Shown: positions 13,198-23,141, counted from the first letter of the stretch. The stretch: 64,000 nt of DNA from Zelopaecilomyces penicillatus (GCA_005765155.1 VCCP01000005.1:1-64000); one strand, 5' to 3'. Notes: generated from the letters alone by a model not told the origin. Translations and numbers: made by a program.

Positions 13198-13205
13198 TAT
13201 ATATA
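13198..13205. promoter_or_regulatory. LTR TATA box TATATATA
   Basis: TATATATA is palindromic and could direct transcription either way. In the 5' LTR it would drive the element. In the 3' LTR (same place in the repeat) it could drive the antisense gene that starts 119 bp outside that LTR. Confidence 0.6.
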
Positions 13206-13433
13206 CGCCCTCAATTTTCACTCTTTAAAACATAGCTTAGATAGTTATCAACACACTTTCAACTTCATCGTATTGTTCGCTACCGCTCACTACGCTGATA
13301 CTTGACCCCTGGTTACGATACTCCGTATCTATCACCAACGTGACAGACCTATTGCTCAGAACACCCCGACTCATCTGCCAACATAAACCCCTTTCGTTAG
13401 GTTTATCCCTTGGGAATTCACCAAACGTCACAC

Positions 13434-13443
13434 GTTGATAACT
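13434..13443 (+). promoter_or_regulatory. Primer-binding site, probable self-priming type
   Basis: GTTGATAACT starts one base after the 5' LTR, where a Ty3/gypsy primer-binding site should be. It is exactly complementary to AGTTATCAAC at 13,243-13,252 in the same LTR, 38 bases after the TATA box, where the transcript would be expected to start. This is the arrangement known for Tf1 of fission yeast and some other fungal elements, in which the mRNA 5' end primes its own reverse transcription. A tRNA primer is not excluded. Confidence 0.65.
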
Positions 13444-13494
13444 CTTGTTCAGTGGGTTACTGTGTTACCCTGGGCAATATCGCTATTTCGCAAG

Positions 13495-15672
13495 ATGGCT
13501 CCTCAAACCCCCACCTCATCCGGAAGTACTAACCAAGGAGGCACCCCTAATGCCCCTGTCAACAACAATCCGAACATGGAGGTAGATGAAGAGGAAGAAG
13601 ACGATGACGACGTCAAGATCAAAGGACTCCAAGAAGATGTTCTCGCGCTGGAAGAAACCAGCAGACGCTTCAAACAAATGCTAGAGGAGGAGCGCAAGGG
13701 ACGTGCAGAAGAAGCGAAGATGGCCAAGCTCGCCACCGAAACCTTGCAACTCCAGGTCAAACAGCTTCTCGAGAACATGGAAATCCAAGCGAAACAGCAT
13801 AGACACGGGTTGGAAACAGTTGCAGCACAGATGCACACCGGAAAGGACACCGGAGAAATCTTGAAGCCACGAACACCCGAGCCTTTTGACGGCACTCCAA
13901 GCAAACTTCAAGGGTTTCTTACCCAACTCCGCGCTTTCTTTCTGTACTATCCAACACAATTCCGGCTCGAACCAGTCAAAGTAAGGTACGCCGCAGGGCT
14001 CCTTACCGGAACCGCACTTACCTGGTTCGAACCAACACTTCGAGACTACGTCAACAATGCCTCGATGGGGACCTCAAAGGAGGAAACTGACCTAATCTTT
14101 GCCGACTACGACATCTTTGAGCAACAACTCCTGAACACCTTCGGATCGTCAAATGAAAAACGACAAGCTGAACAACACCTACGCAACCTCCGTCAGACAG
14201 GGTCTGCCTCGGACTATGTTGCGAAGTTCCGACAAATCTTGTCCAAACTACCCGAAAAAGATGAGCAAACGTGTATGGAAACCCTGTACTATGGACTCAA
14301 GTCAGAAGTCAAAGACGAATTGTACAAAGAAGTCCGACCGGACTCTTTCACGGAATATTGCGCTATGGCTGTCGCCATCGACGACAGACAGCACTCGCGC
14401 CGACAAGAAAAGAAGTACGAAGGACGAAACTGGAAACCAACTTACTTCGGATTCCAACCACGGCAACAACAACATAAGGCAAACCATGGTCAACGACGAA
14501 ATGACCCTAACACCCTACCAATCAGAATGGACCTCGACGCTGCACAACGACGAGACGCATCCAAAGTCAAGTGCTATAATTGCGACAAAATGGGACATTT
14601 CGCCAGGGACTGCCGACAACCGAAACGAGAACGAAAAGACTGGAAACCAGTACCTGATGCGCGACGAAGCGCACACACCATGGCCAAAGATGGACGAACC
14701 CTGGCCATGACGGGACGACGAGGATGGGGACGAGGACGACCCGGAAACTACGGACACCCCACACCTCGACAGTCACCAATGTTGCGGACCACGCTAACCC
14801 GATCCGGTACCGCACAATGGGACCAACAACTGGATATGGACACAGATGAGGAAGAATACTTCGAAGAGATTCCGGACCGACAAGTAATCCCTGCCACGGA
14901 TGACGAAAACACCCTGGTTGAAGATGAAACAACAAGCGACAGCTCGGACTCCAGCTCTTCAGAATCCGAGAGCGAAGAACCTCTCAGGACAACTCAATAC
15001 CATGCTACACCATATCCACCACCTAAGAGTGCTGCCCATAAACACCTTAGAGAAGCAGCAATCAAACTTACGCAAGTACCAAGCCACGCGGACAGAGTCA
15101 ACCTTCGACTCACAATCACCAAATACGTTCGTGAATGGACGTTGGAAGAAGGCCTAGGCGTCCCTGTCCCAGGAAACCACCTTGGAAGAGCCTTCATGTT
15201 GAAAACCAACTACAGCAAACACGAAGACGATCATGCACTCCTAGACCCTAATCATGTTTTCCACAGCGAAATCAGTTGGATGTCATGCATCGACTTCTCC
15301 TGTTTTCAACACCAGAAAACAAAAATCCAGAACGAATTCTTCCCACGCCGTATGGGAGCACGAGGAATTAAGAATGTCCTCACAGGAGATCAATTCGTCG
15401 ACTGGCACGAGGCTGAGTACTTTGCACCTTTTGGAATTGGCGTGTTCGAACCACACCCCAAGACCCCAGAAGAATGCAGACAACATGCGGAGGAAAACAA
15501 ACGCATGTACGAGGAAATGAAGAACCTCCACAAACGAGAATTCAACTTCCGAACCCACGAAGGAAGTCAAGCCGATCGAACTCTGTACCATGTAATCACT
15601 CAAGGCTTGGACAGAACAAAATACGACGGACCATGCAAAGAATGCAACCCCGGAAACTCAAAAAACGAGTAA
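13495..15672 (+). CDS. gag: Gag polyprotein of element A
   Basis: Structural capsid protein of the retroelement, 725 aa from the ATG at 13,495. The frame is open upstream to 13,435 but without an ATG, so this is the first plausible start. Residues about 25-120 are charged and probably coiled-coil. A Gag core (DGTPSKLQGFLTQLRAFF onward) follows at about 125-300. A CCHC zinc knuckle (CYNCDKMGHFARDC) is at about 360-373, for RNA packaging. The tail holds a long Asp/Glu/Ser-rich stretch and a histidine/cysteine-containing segment. Gag ends two codons after the slippery site A AAA AAC, where a fraction of ribosomes should slip into pol. Relative to the older copies it lacks 87 codons of cysteine-rich sequence at 15,475-15,483. 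Confidence 0.93.
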   Translation: MAPQTPTSSGSTNQGGTPNAPVNNNPNMEVDEEEEDDDDVKIKGLQEDVLALEETSRRFKQMLEEERKGRAEEAKMAKLATETLQLQVKQLLENMEIQAKQHRHGLETVAAQMHTGKDTGEILKPRTPEPFDGTPSKLQGFLTQLRAFFLYYPTQFRLEPVKVRYAAGLLTGTALTWFEPTLRDYVNNASMGTSKEETDLIFADYDIFEQQLLNTFGSSNEKRQAEQHLRNLRQTGSASDYVAKFRQILSKLPEKDEQTCMETLYYGLKSEVKDELYKEVRPDSFTEYCAMAVAIDDRQHSRRQEKKYEGRNWKPTYFGFQPRQQQHKANHGQRRNDPNTLPIRMDLDAAQRRDASKVKCYNCDKMGHFARDCRQPKRERKDWKPVPDARRSAHTMAKDGRTLAMTGRRGWGRGRPGNYGHPTPRQSPMLRTTLTRSGTAQWDQQLDMDTDEEEYFEEIPDRQVIPATDDENTLVEDETTSDSSDSSSSESESEEPLRTTQYHATPYPPPKSAAHKHLREAAIKLTQVPSHADRVNLRLTITKYVREWTLEEGLGVPVPGNHLGRAFMLKTNYSKHEDDHALLDPNHVFHSEISWMSCIDFSCFQHQKTKIQNEFFPRRMGARGIKNVLTGDQFVDWHEAEYFAPFGIGVFEPHPKTPEECRQHAEENKRMYEEMKNLHKREFNFRTHEGSQADRTLYHVITQGLDRTKYDGPCKECNPGNSKNE

Positions 15673-15706
15673 AGTCGCCTGTAAGAGGGTTACAGCGCGA
15701 CCCCCC
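15660..15706 (+). promoter_or_regulatory. -1 ribosomal frameshift signal
   Basis: The heptamer A AAA AAC (15,660-15,666) lies in the correct phase of gag (TCA AAA AAC). After a 7-nt spacer comes a hairpin: GTCGC-CTGTAA (15,674-15,684) pairs with TTACAG-C-GCGAC (15,690-15,701), leaving one bulged C and the loop GAGGG. The loop can also pair with the C-run at 15,702-15,706 to give a pseudoknot. A -1 shift here leads straight into the pol frame. The elements of a classical -1 signal are all present. Confidence 0.88.
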
Positions 15707-18700
15707 ACGAAAGACCCTCTGTGCAACAGGCACCAACGGGCTCAAACTAACGACGGAAATACGGATCATGGGACATTGTTTTCACGCTCTAGTGGACAGC
15801 GGAGCAATGGGCAATTACATATCACCAAAAGCCGTGAATCGCACACGACTACCATGGCGTGACAAGGAAGAACCGTACCCCTTGTATGACCTGGAAGGAA
15901 ATACCTTCGCCTATAATGGAGGACAGATCGACAAAGAGACTGATCATCTCCAATTCGAAGTCCAAGGACATCAAGACAGTGCTACATTCGACGTAATGGA
16001 CACTGGAGAATACGAACTTGTGTTAGGCCACCCCTGGTTATTTGATAGTAACCCACAGATCGATTGGAAGACAGGCCAGATGCGATGGAGCGACACCGCA
16101 TCGTCCCCAAAAAATCACGAAGATCCAACGACAATGGGCAAAGCGAAGAAAGTACGCTTTATGGCTACCGAGAAGGGCCTCCCACCGGGAAATCACACTA
16201 AAAAACGACACGACGGTCGACAACGACAAACCCGACGGGTTATTGCCGCCCTTAGGACAACAATGGAGCAACTACGAGAACACTCCAAGAACGAATCACC
16301 CTCAGACATGGAAAAACGACTTGCACCTATACCAGAAGAATACCGCAAGTACGTCAAACTGTTTCGCGAAGAACTCGAAACAAAACTCCCCTTGCACAAC
16401 CAATGGGACCACGAAATCCAGATCATGGACGGAAAGAAGCCTACTTTCACCAAGATCTACACACTGAACGCCAAGGAACTCGAAACACTACGAGAGTACC
16501 TTGACGAAATGCTCGAAAAAGGATATATCCGACCATCCACATCCGAAGCAGGATACCCTGTCATGTTTGTACCCAAAAAGAATGGCAAGCTACGACTAGT
16601 TGTGGACTACCGATTGTTGAATGCAGTCACAATCAAGGATCGGACCCCCCTACCGTTGATCAACGAACTACGCGATCGATTGCATGGAATGAACTGGTTT
16701 ACTACCCTAGACCTCAAAGGAGCGTACAACTTGATTCGAATAAAGAAAGGCGACGAATGGAAAACCGCTTTCAGAACCAAGTTTGGACTTTTCGAATATC
16801 TGGTAATGCCTTTCGGCCTAACCAATGCTCCTGCAACATTCCAACGCATGATCAACAACGTTCTCCGAGAACATTTGGATATCTTCGTAGTAGTCTACCT
16901 AGACGATATTCTGATCTTCTCCCGAACGGAAGAAGAACACAGAGAACACGTCCATAAGGTATTACAACTACTCCAAGACAACAATCTTCTCGTCGAACCA
17001 GAAAAATGTGAATTTCACAAACAAACGGTTACCTTTTTAGGACATATCTTTTCACCAGGTGAGATTCGAATGGAACCAGCGAAAATCGCTGCAGTACGTG
17101 ACTGGCCGACGCCACAAAACGTTACGAACGTACAAGAGTTTTTGGGCTTCACCAATTACTACCGAAAGTTCATCCGCGACTATGGCAAGATAGCCGCGCC
17201 ACTCACCGAATGCACTAAAAAAGATCGCAAATTCCTATGGAAACCCGATGTGGATGCCGCATTTGAAGAACTTAAGAAGCGAATCTGCGAAGAACCTGTA
17301 CTAGCGATGTACGATCCAGACAAACCCACGGAACTCGAAACTGATGCTTCAAACTACGCCATCGGAGCGCAGATTGGACAACGGGATAACGAAGGCAGAC
17401 TACGACCTGTCGCCTTCTACTCCAAGAAACTTCATGGAGCAGAACTCAATTACCCAATCTACGACAAAGAATTCATGGCTATCGTCAAAGCCTTTGACGA
17501 ATTCTCACATTACTTGCGAGGAAGCAATCACCGAATAAAGGTTTTTACCGACCACAAGAACATCTCTTACTTCGCCACCACACAGAAGCTAAACGCACGA
17601 CAAACCCGCTACGCAGAAACCCTTGCGGATTACGACTACGAAATCATCCACCGCAAAGGATCCGAAAACGGCAGAGCAGACGCTCTAAGCCGACGAAGCG
17701 ACCATGATGATGGAAAGCCTCATCATGAAGGACAAATCTTTCAAATGACCGAATCAGGCGCGCTACAGATGAAACTAAACGCTACATACCGAGTTATGTC
17801 AGCTAACCCTGTCTTGAAACGAGTCAAGCAAGCGTACTCCTCAGAAGACATAGCAAAGGCACCTGAAGGCACAAAATGGAAAGATGGACATTACGAATAT
17901 GATGAGAAACTTTGGATACCTGAAGAACTCCAGGAGACCATTATACGAGAACTACACGAATCCCCTGTTCATGGTCACCAAGGAATTACGAAGACCACAG
18001 AACGAGCACAAAGATACTACGGATTCAAAGGACTACGACGAATAGTCCAGAAAGTAATAAGTGACTGCGTCACTTGTGGACGAACCAAGCTAGCACGACA
18101 CAAACCATACGGAGAATTACAACCGTTACCGGTACCAGCACGACCATGGGAGTCAGTATCGTTCGACTTTATCGTCAAACTACCCCTGTCTGTGGAACCT
18201 CTCACGGGAGTAGCTTACGACTCCATATGGGTTATTGTGGAAAGATTAACGAAGTTCTCTTACTTCATCCCTTACCTAGAAGCAAGCTCAGCCGAAGATC
18301 TTGCTTATAGTTTCAACAGAGTGGTTGTAAGCTCACACGGCTTACCAGAAGAAATCATATCCGACAGAGGAACAACATTCGCCTCTAAGTTTTGGCAAGG
18401 ATTGATGGGATATCTTGGGACCAGACACAGACTCAGTACCGCCTACCATCCACAAACGGACGGACAAACGGAACGAATCAACCAAATTATTGAAGGATAC
18501 CTACGCGCTTACATTAATTACCATCAGGATGACTGGGTAAAACACCTACCAACCGCGCAACTAGCCTACAATACATCCGTTTCCGAATCAACACAACTTA
18601 CGCCAATGTACGCCAATTATGGATTCACACCGGAAGCATTTCACCTACCACGCCAAGAAGGACCAAAATCAGAAAAAGCCATGCTTGACGCCACACAAAA

Positions 18701-19571
18701 ACGACAATTGCACGAAGAACTCCGTGCACAACTCCAAATCGTCCGCAACAGAATGAAACATTATGCGGATCAACAAAGATTGAAGGGACCAATCTTTAAA
18801 GAGGGAGACATGGTGTACCTTTTGCGCTACACACCAGGCAAAACTTCTCCAAACATTACGACAACGCGACCAAGCGACAAATTGGATTTCAAAAAACTTG
18901 GACCTTTCAAAGTCAAGAAAGCCATTTCTAACACCAACTACGAACTTTCACTACCAAAGAACATACGGTTACACCCCGTATTTCACATTTCCTTACTAAG
19001 CAAAGCACCAGACAACGCGAAGGAACACACAGACATCACAGTACACGCAATAGAAGAAGAATGGGAAGTCGAAACAATCATAGACTACAGGCTAAACAAC
19101 GGCAAGAAAGAATACCTGGTTAAGTGGAAAGGGTTTGGGCCCGAGGAAAACTCATGGGAGCCCCCTAACCACCTAAATCATTGCCGACCCCTGATGCGAC
19201 AATACCACCAGAGGGCAAGGAGCCATCCTGGAAAATCGAGTTCCAATCAATCACGTCAAAACCCCCCAATGACTGGATCTCAATCACCGCATCCGACTCT
19301 ATCCGTTCAGCCGCATCCAAATCATCCAGCGATTGCAAACCCCGCTTCACCATCTCGTGACCACGCGACACCACGGATTGACGCTGACGACGCAAACGAC
19401 TCAGTCGTGCTACCGCAGCAGACACCGCCTCCTGAGCTGCCTGAAGCTGTTTTTCTGTCTCCTCCTCTTCTCGCTCAATACGATTCTTTTCTGACAGGAT
19501 CTTCGCGACTGGATAGACCAGTTACCTTCCGGAAAGTAAAACGGAATGGAAAAACATACCTGAGGACATAG
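15664..19571 (+). CDS. pol: Pol polyprotein with chromodomain (made as Gag-Pol)
   Basis: Enzyme polyprotein of the element, read by -1 frameshift from gag; it has no start codon of its own that would be expected to be used. In order: aspartic protease (DSGAMGNYIS, near 15,795); reverse transcriptase (YLDD at 16,896-16,907); RNase H (ETDASNYAIGAQIG near 17,337); integrase with its HHCC zinc domain (17,947-18,085: H..H..CVTC), D-D-E core (DFIVKL, SDRGTTF, DGQTERIN) and GPF module (near 18,899). It ends with a chromodomain (about 19,050-19,180; VETIIDY, YLVKWKGF, SWEP). Chromodomains of such elements bind methylated histone H3K9 and steer integration to heterochromatin. A Pro/Ser-rich tail after the chromodomain overlaps the antisense gene. 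The frame has no internal stop. Confidence 0.93.
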
Positions 19572-19776
19572 TTATCCCCGAACCGTCACAAGAACGACCA
19601 CGACGAACGCACTCGGAACAACGGGAAGTTGTTTCAATCATACGACACGTCAAATGACGCTGAGAACAAAAGGAACAAGGCATGACGATATCACCAGTAC
19701 CCTCGATAAGAATCGCAAGACTTTTGCGCTGATCAGTCTTCTGACTGATACGACGTTTTGAGATACCTTGAGGCAT
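19165..19776 (-). CDS. Antisense gene for a Zn2Cys6 / coiled-coil protein inside element A
   Basis: Lies on the strand opposite pol, overlapping its last 136 codons. Start ATG at 19,776 (MPQGISKRR). An earlier in-frame ATG at 19,872 is less likely, because the related copies show a conserved MPQG start. Exon 1 is 19,560-19,776, intron 19,509-19,559 (51 nt, GTATGT..CCAG), exon 2 19,165-19,508; total 186 aa. Without splicing the same frame meets a TAA at 19,522. A downstream CAG would give a 69-nt intron, also in frame. The protein holds C-x2-C-x6-C-x8-C-x2-C-x6-C (CSFC..C..CSEC..C), the spacing of the fungal Zn2Cys6 DNA-binding cluster, followed by a basic, heptad-like helix (EREEEETEKQLQAAQEAV onward) and an acidic end. 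No fungal-specific regulatory domain follows, so it is a minimal DNA-binding protein. Expression would start from the 3' LTR in antisense direction. Role unknown: autoregulator or antisense regulator are both possible. Confidence 0.75.
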
Positions 19777-19879
19777 GATGTTAAAACATGAAGAAGGAAG
19801 AAAGGAACCACACCTACAATTGTGGCTGGAATTACGTTTTACGAAGGAACAACCAACGGGCCTTGAGGACAAGACCGTT

Positions 19880-19889
19880 GGGAGGGAGA
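19880..19889 (+). promoter_or_regulatory. Polypurine tract of element A
   Basis: GGGAGGGAGA lies 5 bases before the 3' LTR, the usual place and composition for the plus-strand primer of reverse transcription. Confidence 0.7.
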
Positions 19890-19894
19890 CATCG

Positions 19895-20322
19895 TGTCAC
19901 GACCCAACGACATGGTCGTACAATAGGCCGGTCATGTGACCTAGGGAAGGTACGTACCATGGAGGAAGGGGACCAGTTAGATAGATCAGTGGGATCACCA
20001 TAAGAATGGTGGTGAGCCAGGTGAGCCAGCAACTTGGATCACCAGGATCACCACTTGCACGACAAGTGATCCAAGTGATCCACGATGTATATATACGCCC
20101 TCAATTTTCACTCTTTAAAACATAGCTTAGATAGTTATCAACACACTTTCAACTTCATCGTATTGTTCGCTACCGCTCACTACGCTGATACTTGACCCCT
20201 GGTTACGATACTCCGTATCTATCACCAACGTGACAGACCTATTGCTCAGAACACCCCGACTCATCTGCCAACATAAACCCCTTTCGTTAGGTTTATCCCT
20301 TGGGAATTCACCAAACGTCACA
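19895..20322 (+). repeat. 3' LTR of element A (428 bp)
   Basis: Same length and, read by eye, the same sequence as the 5' LTR, implying a very recent insertion. Followed by the target duplication GCGGG (20,323-20,327). Its minus strand faces the antisense Zn2Cys6 gene and could be that gene's promoter. Confidence 0.97.
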
Positions 20323-20327
20323 GCGGG

Positions 20328-23040
20328 GTCCTTTATCATAGATCTGACTATAGCAATAAGCTCCTACTCTATATAACTATAGCTAGCCCGCTTTTTAACC
20401 CTTATAAATAGGATGGTTATAATATTGGCCTTATTATCTATAATATCTTACTGGTCGGGTTTGAGTATATTGAGCAGTCTAAAAAGGTTCTGCCAGCTAG
20501 TAGATACCTAATATATTTAGTATAATAAGATGCTTTTATACTACTTAGATGCATCTATATATATATAATTAAATATCTGGTATAAGTGATTGCTTATCTT
20601 TATTAGCTTAACTATTAGATGCTTCTCCTTAGGATTATTAAAGCTAATACTAATACTAGCCCTGCCTATAAATTCTAATCTAAAGTTAATCTAATCACTC
20701 CTTAAGAACTTATCCTTAATAATAGCTATTATTACCTGCCTCTACCAGGCCATCTATATCTATGGCAGGCCGCCCAGTATATATATCTTTGCTAGTATAG
20801 TGGAGATGGTATCATCGCCCTATACCTTGCCTTCTAGGCTTAACTATAGAAACAATGATAGTATAATGCCTAGTCTGCCAGCTTATAAAAATATCTGCCT
20901 AAGGGGTATAATATAGGTGATATATATAAGGAGTATATTATTAATCTCTGGCGATAGGAAGTGAATATTCTCCTTATATATACCTGAGTGTTCTTGGCTC
21001 TTATAGTATTATATATAGAGTAATATTAGCTTCTCCTAGATGAAAAGATACCGCTGCCTTATAGTGTTGTATATAGCGATGGATAGGATTTCTAATAACC
21101 ATAATAGCAGCCTGGGTGTGATATAGTAGAGTATAAGGAGCAGCCTGAGGAATTCTTATACCCTTGCCTTATACACTATTATAGCTATATTATAGAGCCT
21201 GGGTGAGGTTGCCTCTTTTATGCTGCTATCCCTTATTATAAAGGCATTGCTTAATAGCTCGCTGCCCTGGATATACTGGAGTAGTATAACCCTGCTATAT
21301 ATTATCAGATAGGTGTTATAATAGTTGATGGCCTATAATATACTATATTGTATGCTATTGATGTTATCCTGGATATCGCTGGCCTGGATATATAGTATAT
21401 AGTTTGTACCAAGGAGAAGATACTTGTTTAGGAGTGATTTTGCTCTATTAAAGATAAACCTAGCCAGCCATATAATATCCTATATAATAATAGCTATACC
21501 CTTATACTGAATGATTATACCATTCAGTAATCAGTAGACCTAATACTAGGTAAGGCTATCTATACTTGCTTTAAAGAGGTATAGTCTCTAGTTCAGAATA
21601 TATCTAAATAAGGTTTCATTGGACTGTATTATATATCTATTAATAAGCTTGATTAGCTTTTCCAGTACTATATCATCTATCTCTGTATAGTTATTACACA
21701 CTATACTAAACAGTATTAATTGAGCGGATTATACCAATGCTGATAGTTTATTATTGAAGTTGCCTGGATCTTCCTATCCTTTATTGCTCTATTCGATCTA
21801 TTAGCTTATATGCTTGCCTAATGGTAGGCAGCAGTGATCCAGGGTTTGGCTTACCTTATAGCTTATTATAGTATAATAGCTGAGTAGCAATGACTTAAAG
21901 GGCTAGCTGCCTATAAGATAGTATATTAATAAGTAATATAGCCTCTATAGTACAAGCTATAACTATATATTATCTAGGCTGGGATCCCTATCTACCTGCT
22001 TGATGACTTTGTTTATATATATAATCTAGGATAATGATATCTCTATAGTATTGGTTGGTATAGGGTAACCCTCTGCCTATGCAAAGTGCTCTATATCTTT
22101 GTGAACCATATAGTAGTAGTAGGCTATTAGCTGCTTTATATAATTAAAGTAGTTAATTAGTATTGATTCATTCTTGAATAATCAGAATATATTAGCCTTG
22201 GATGCATAGCCTATATAAAAGTGGCTAAGGATAAGAGCCTGCTATTAGATTATCCTATATATTACTAAGCCCTCCTATATTAGCTTATACTTACTATATA
22301 GTATCTTTTCTATTATATTTAAGATATTCTCTAGCTTGATATAGTCCTCTCTAGATAATATATACTTAAGGTCCTGCTTAAGCAGTGTATATAATAATAT
22401 AATATCTTTATTATATAGTCTATCTAGGTATATGGTAAACCCGGTCCGGTTTACCCAGGGTATATATACTGATTTGATCTCGCTGCTATCTATAACTATC
22501 CCTTTGCACTGGATATTATTAATAGCCTATATACTATCTTATATTAGTGACTGGAACAGGCCTGTCTTGGTAATAGACCTGGACCCTATTAGCCTAGGAA
22601 TGAGCGGTAGAATTAATGCTATAGTGCTATAGATGGCTACCTTAAAGTAGATGGTGAGCTGCTTTGCTTAGAATAGCATTTATATACAGCAGCGTCTAAA
22701 TAATAGCTTCTCGCTGCTGATAGGCCAATGCTTTATCAAGTGCTTCTATAGCTTGGCCCTTTATATAGAGTAATACCTATAGTATAAATATAAACACTTA
22801 TAGCTATTAAGGATCACTAGGCATTGAAGTGGCTGGATAGTATAGTCCTTAGCTGGCTATTATTAGAGCTCCTTTAGAGGCCTTAGCCTATAGGCACTGA
22901 ATCTATTTATTAGTAGATATAGCTGCTTGCCCTTGATATAATACAGCTTAGCCTATAGATAATGTTTCTAGCTGACTGGATTGGGTATAAGGTATGTCCT
23001 GTATTAAGCATATATCAGGATCTAATGCTATTAATTATAG
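20328..23040 (-). pseudogene. RIP-degraded telomere-linked RecQ-type helicase, N-terminal part
   Basis: Minus-strand continuation, upstream, of the helicase pseudogene at 10,700-13,004; the two were one gene before element A inserted. A RIP-damaged but readable frame runs through most of this stretch. It includes a YHKSQ-like segment (YYKSQ near 20,995), a following NNILLIYITYIIPLRQIF segment, and MAWxRQVIIAIIKDKF further on, just as in the N-terminal half of fungal telomere-linked helicases. Many CAG/CAA/TGG codons have become stops. The upstream end near 23,040 is a guess from loss of a readable frame. Not functional. Confidence 0.7.
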
Positions 23041-23141
23041 ATAAATCTATTTATTTTTTTTTAGAAGAGGTAATCTATATATATAAGGGGGGATGGTAAT
23101 TGGTTTATAATACTGGCTATATAGTAATACCTAAGTAGGGC

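Larger units (their letters stand above)
13005..13432 (+). repeat. 5' LTR of element A (428 bp)
   Basis: Begins TGTCAC and ends GTCACA. Read side by side with 19,895-20,322 I saw no difference. It holds a TATATATA box, a cluster of GGATCA/TGATCC sites upstream of the box, and a 10-nt stretch downstream that is complementary to the primer-binding site. The short minus-strand ORF inside it is present in both LTRs and is not a gene. Confidence 0.97.
13005..20322 (+). mobile_element. Element A: complete Ty3/gypsy chromovirus
   Basis: A 7,318-bp LTR retrotransposon with 428-bp LTRs (TGTCAC..GTCACA) that read the same, 5-bp target duplications GCGGG, and open gag and pol frames. Domain order is Gag with zinc knuckle, protease, reverse transcriptase, RNase H, integrase, chromodomain, which defines a Ty3/gypsy chromovirus. 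Unlike its surroundings it shows no RIP damage, so it inserted after the last round of RIP. It interrupts the RecQ-type helicase pseudogene just before helicase motif I. Between the pol stop and the 3' LTR it carries the start of a small antisense gene. Compared with relatives B and D (7,579 bp each) it is 261 bp shorter, through an in-frame deletion in gag. Confidence 0.97.

Noticed and set aside
13237..13431. 64-aa minus-strand ORF, repeated at 20,127-20,339
   Set aside because: It lies wholly in the LTR and occurs in both LTRs; no start context or domain. A by-product of LTR sequence.
13503..13904. 133-aa and 92-aa minus-strand ORFs opposite gag
   Set aside because: Compositional shadows of the charged gag region; no motif, no splice sites, not kept in the other copies, unlike the antisense gene at the pol end.
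19522..19872. Taking the 116-aa ORF as a complete unspliced protein
   Set aside because: The frame continues after the single stop for 118 more codons, and a GTATGT..CCAG intron of typical length removes the stop in frame; the spliced model explains both halves.
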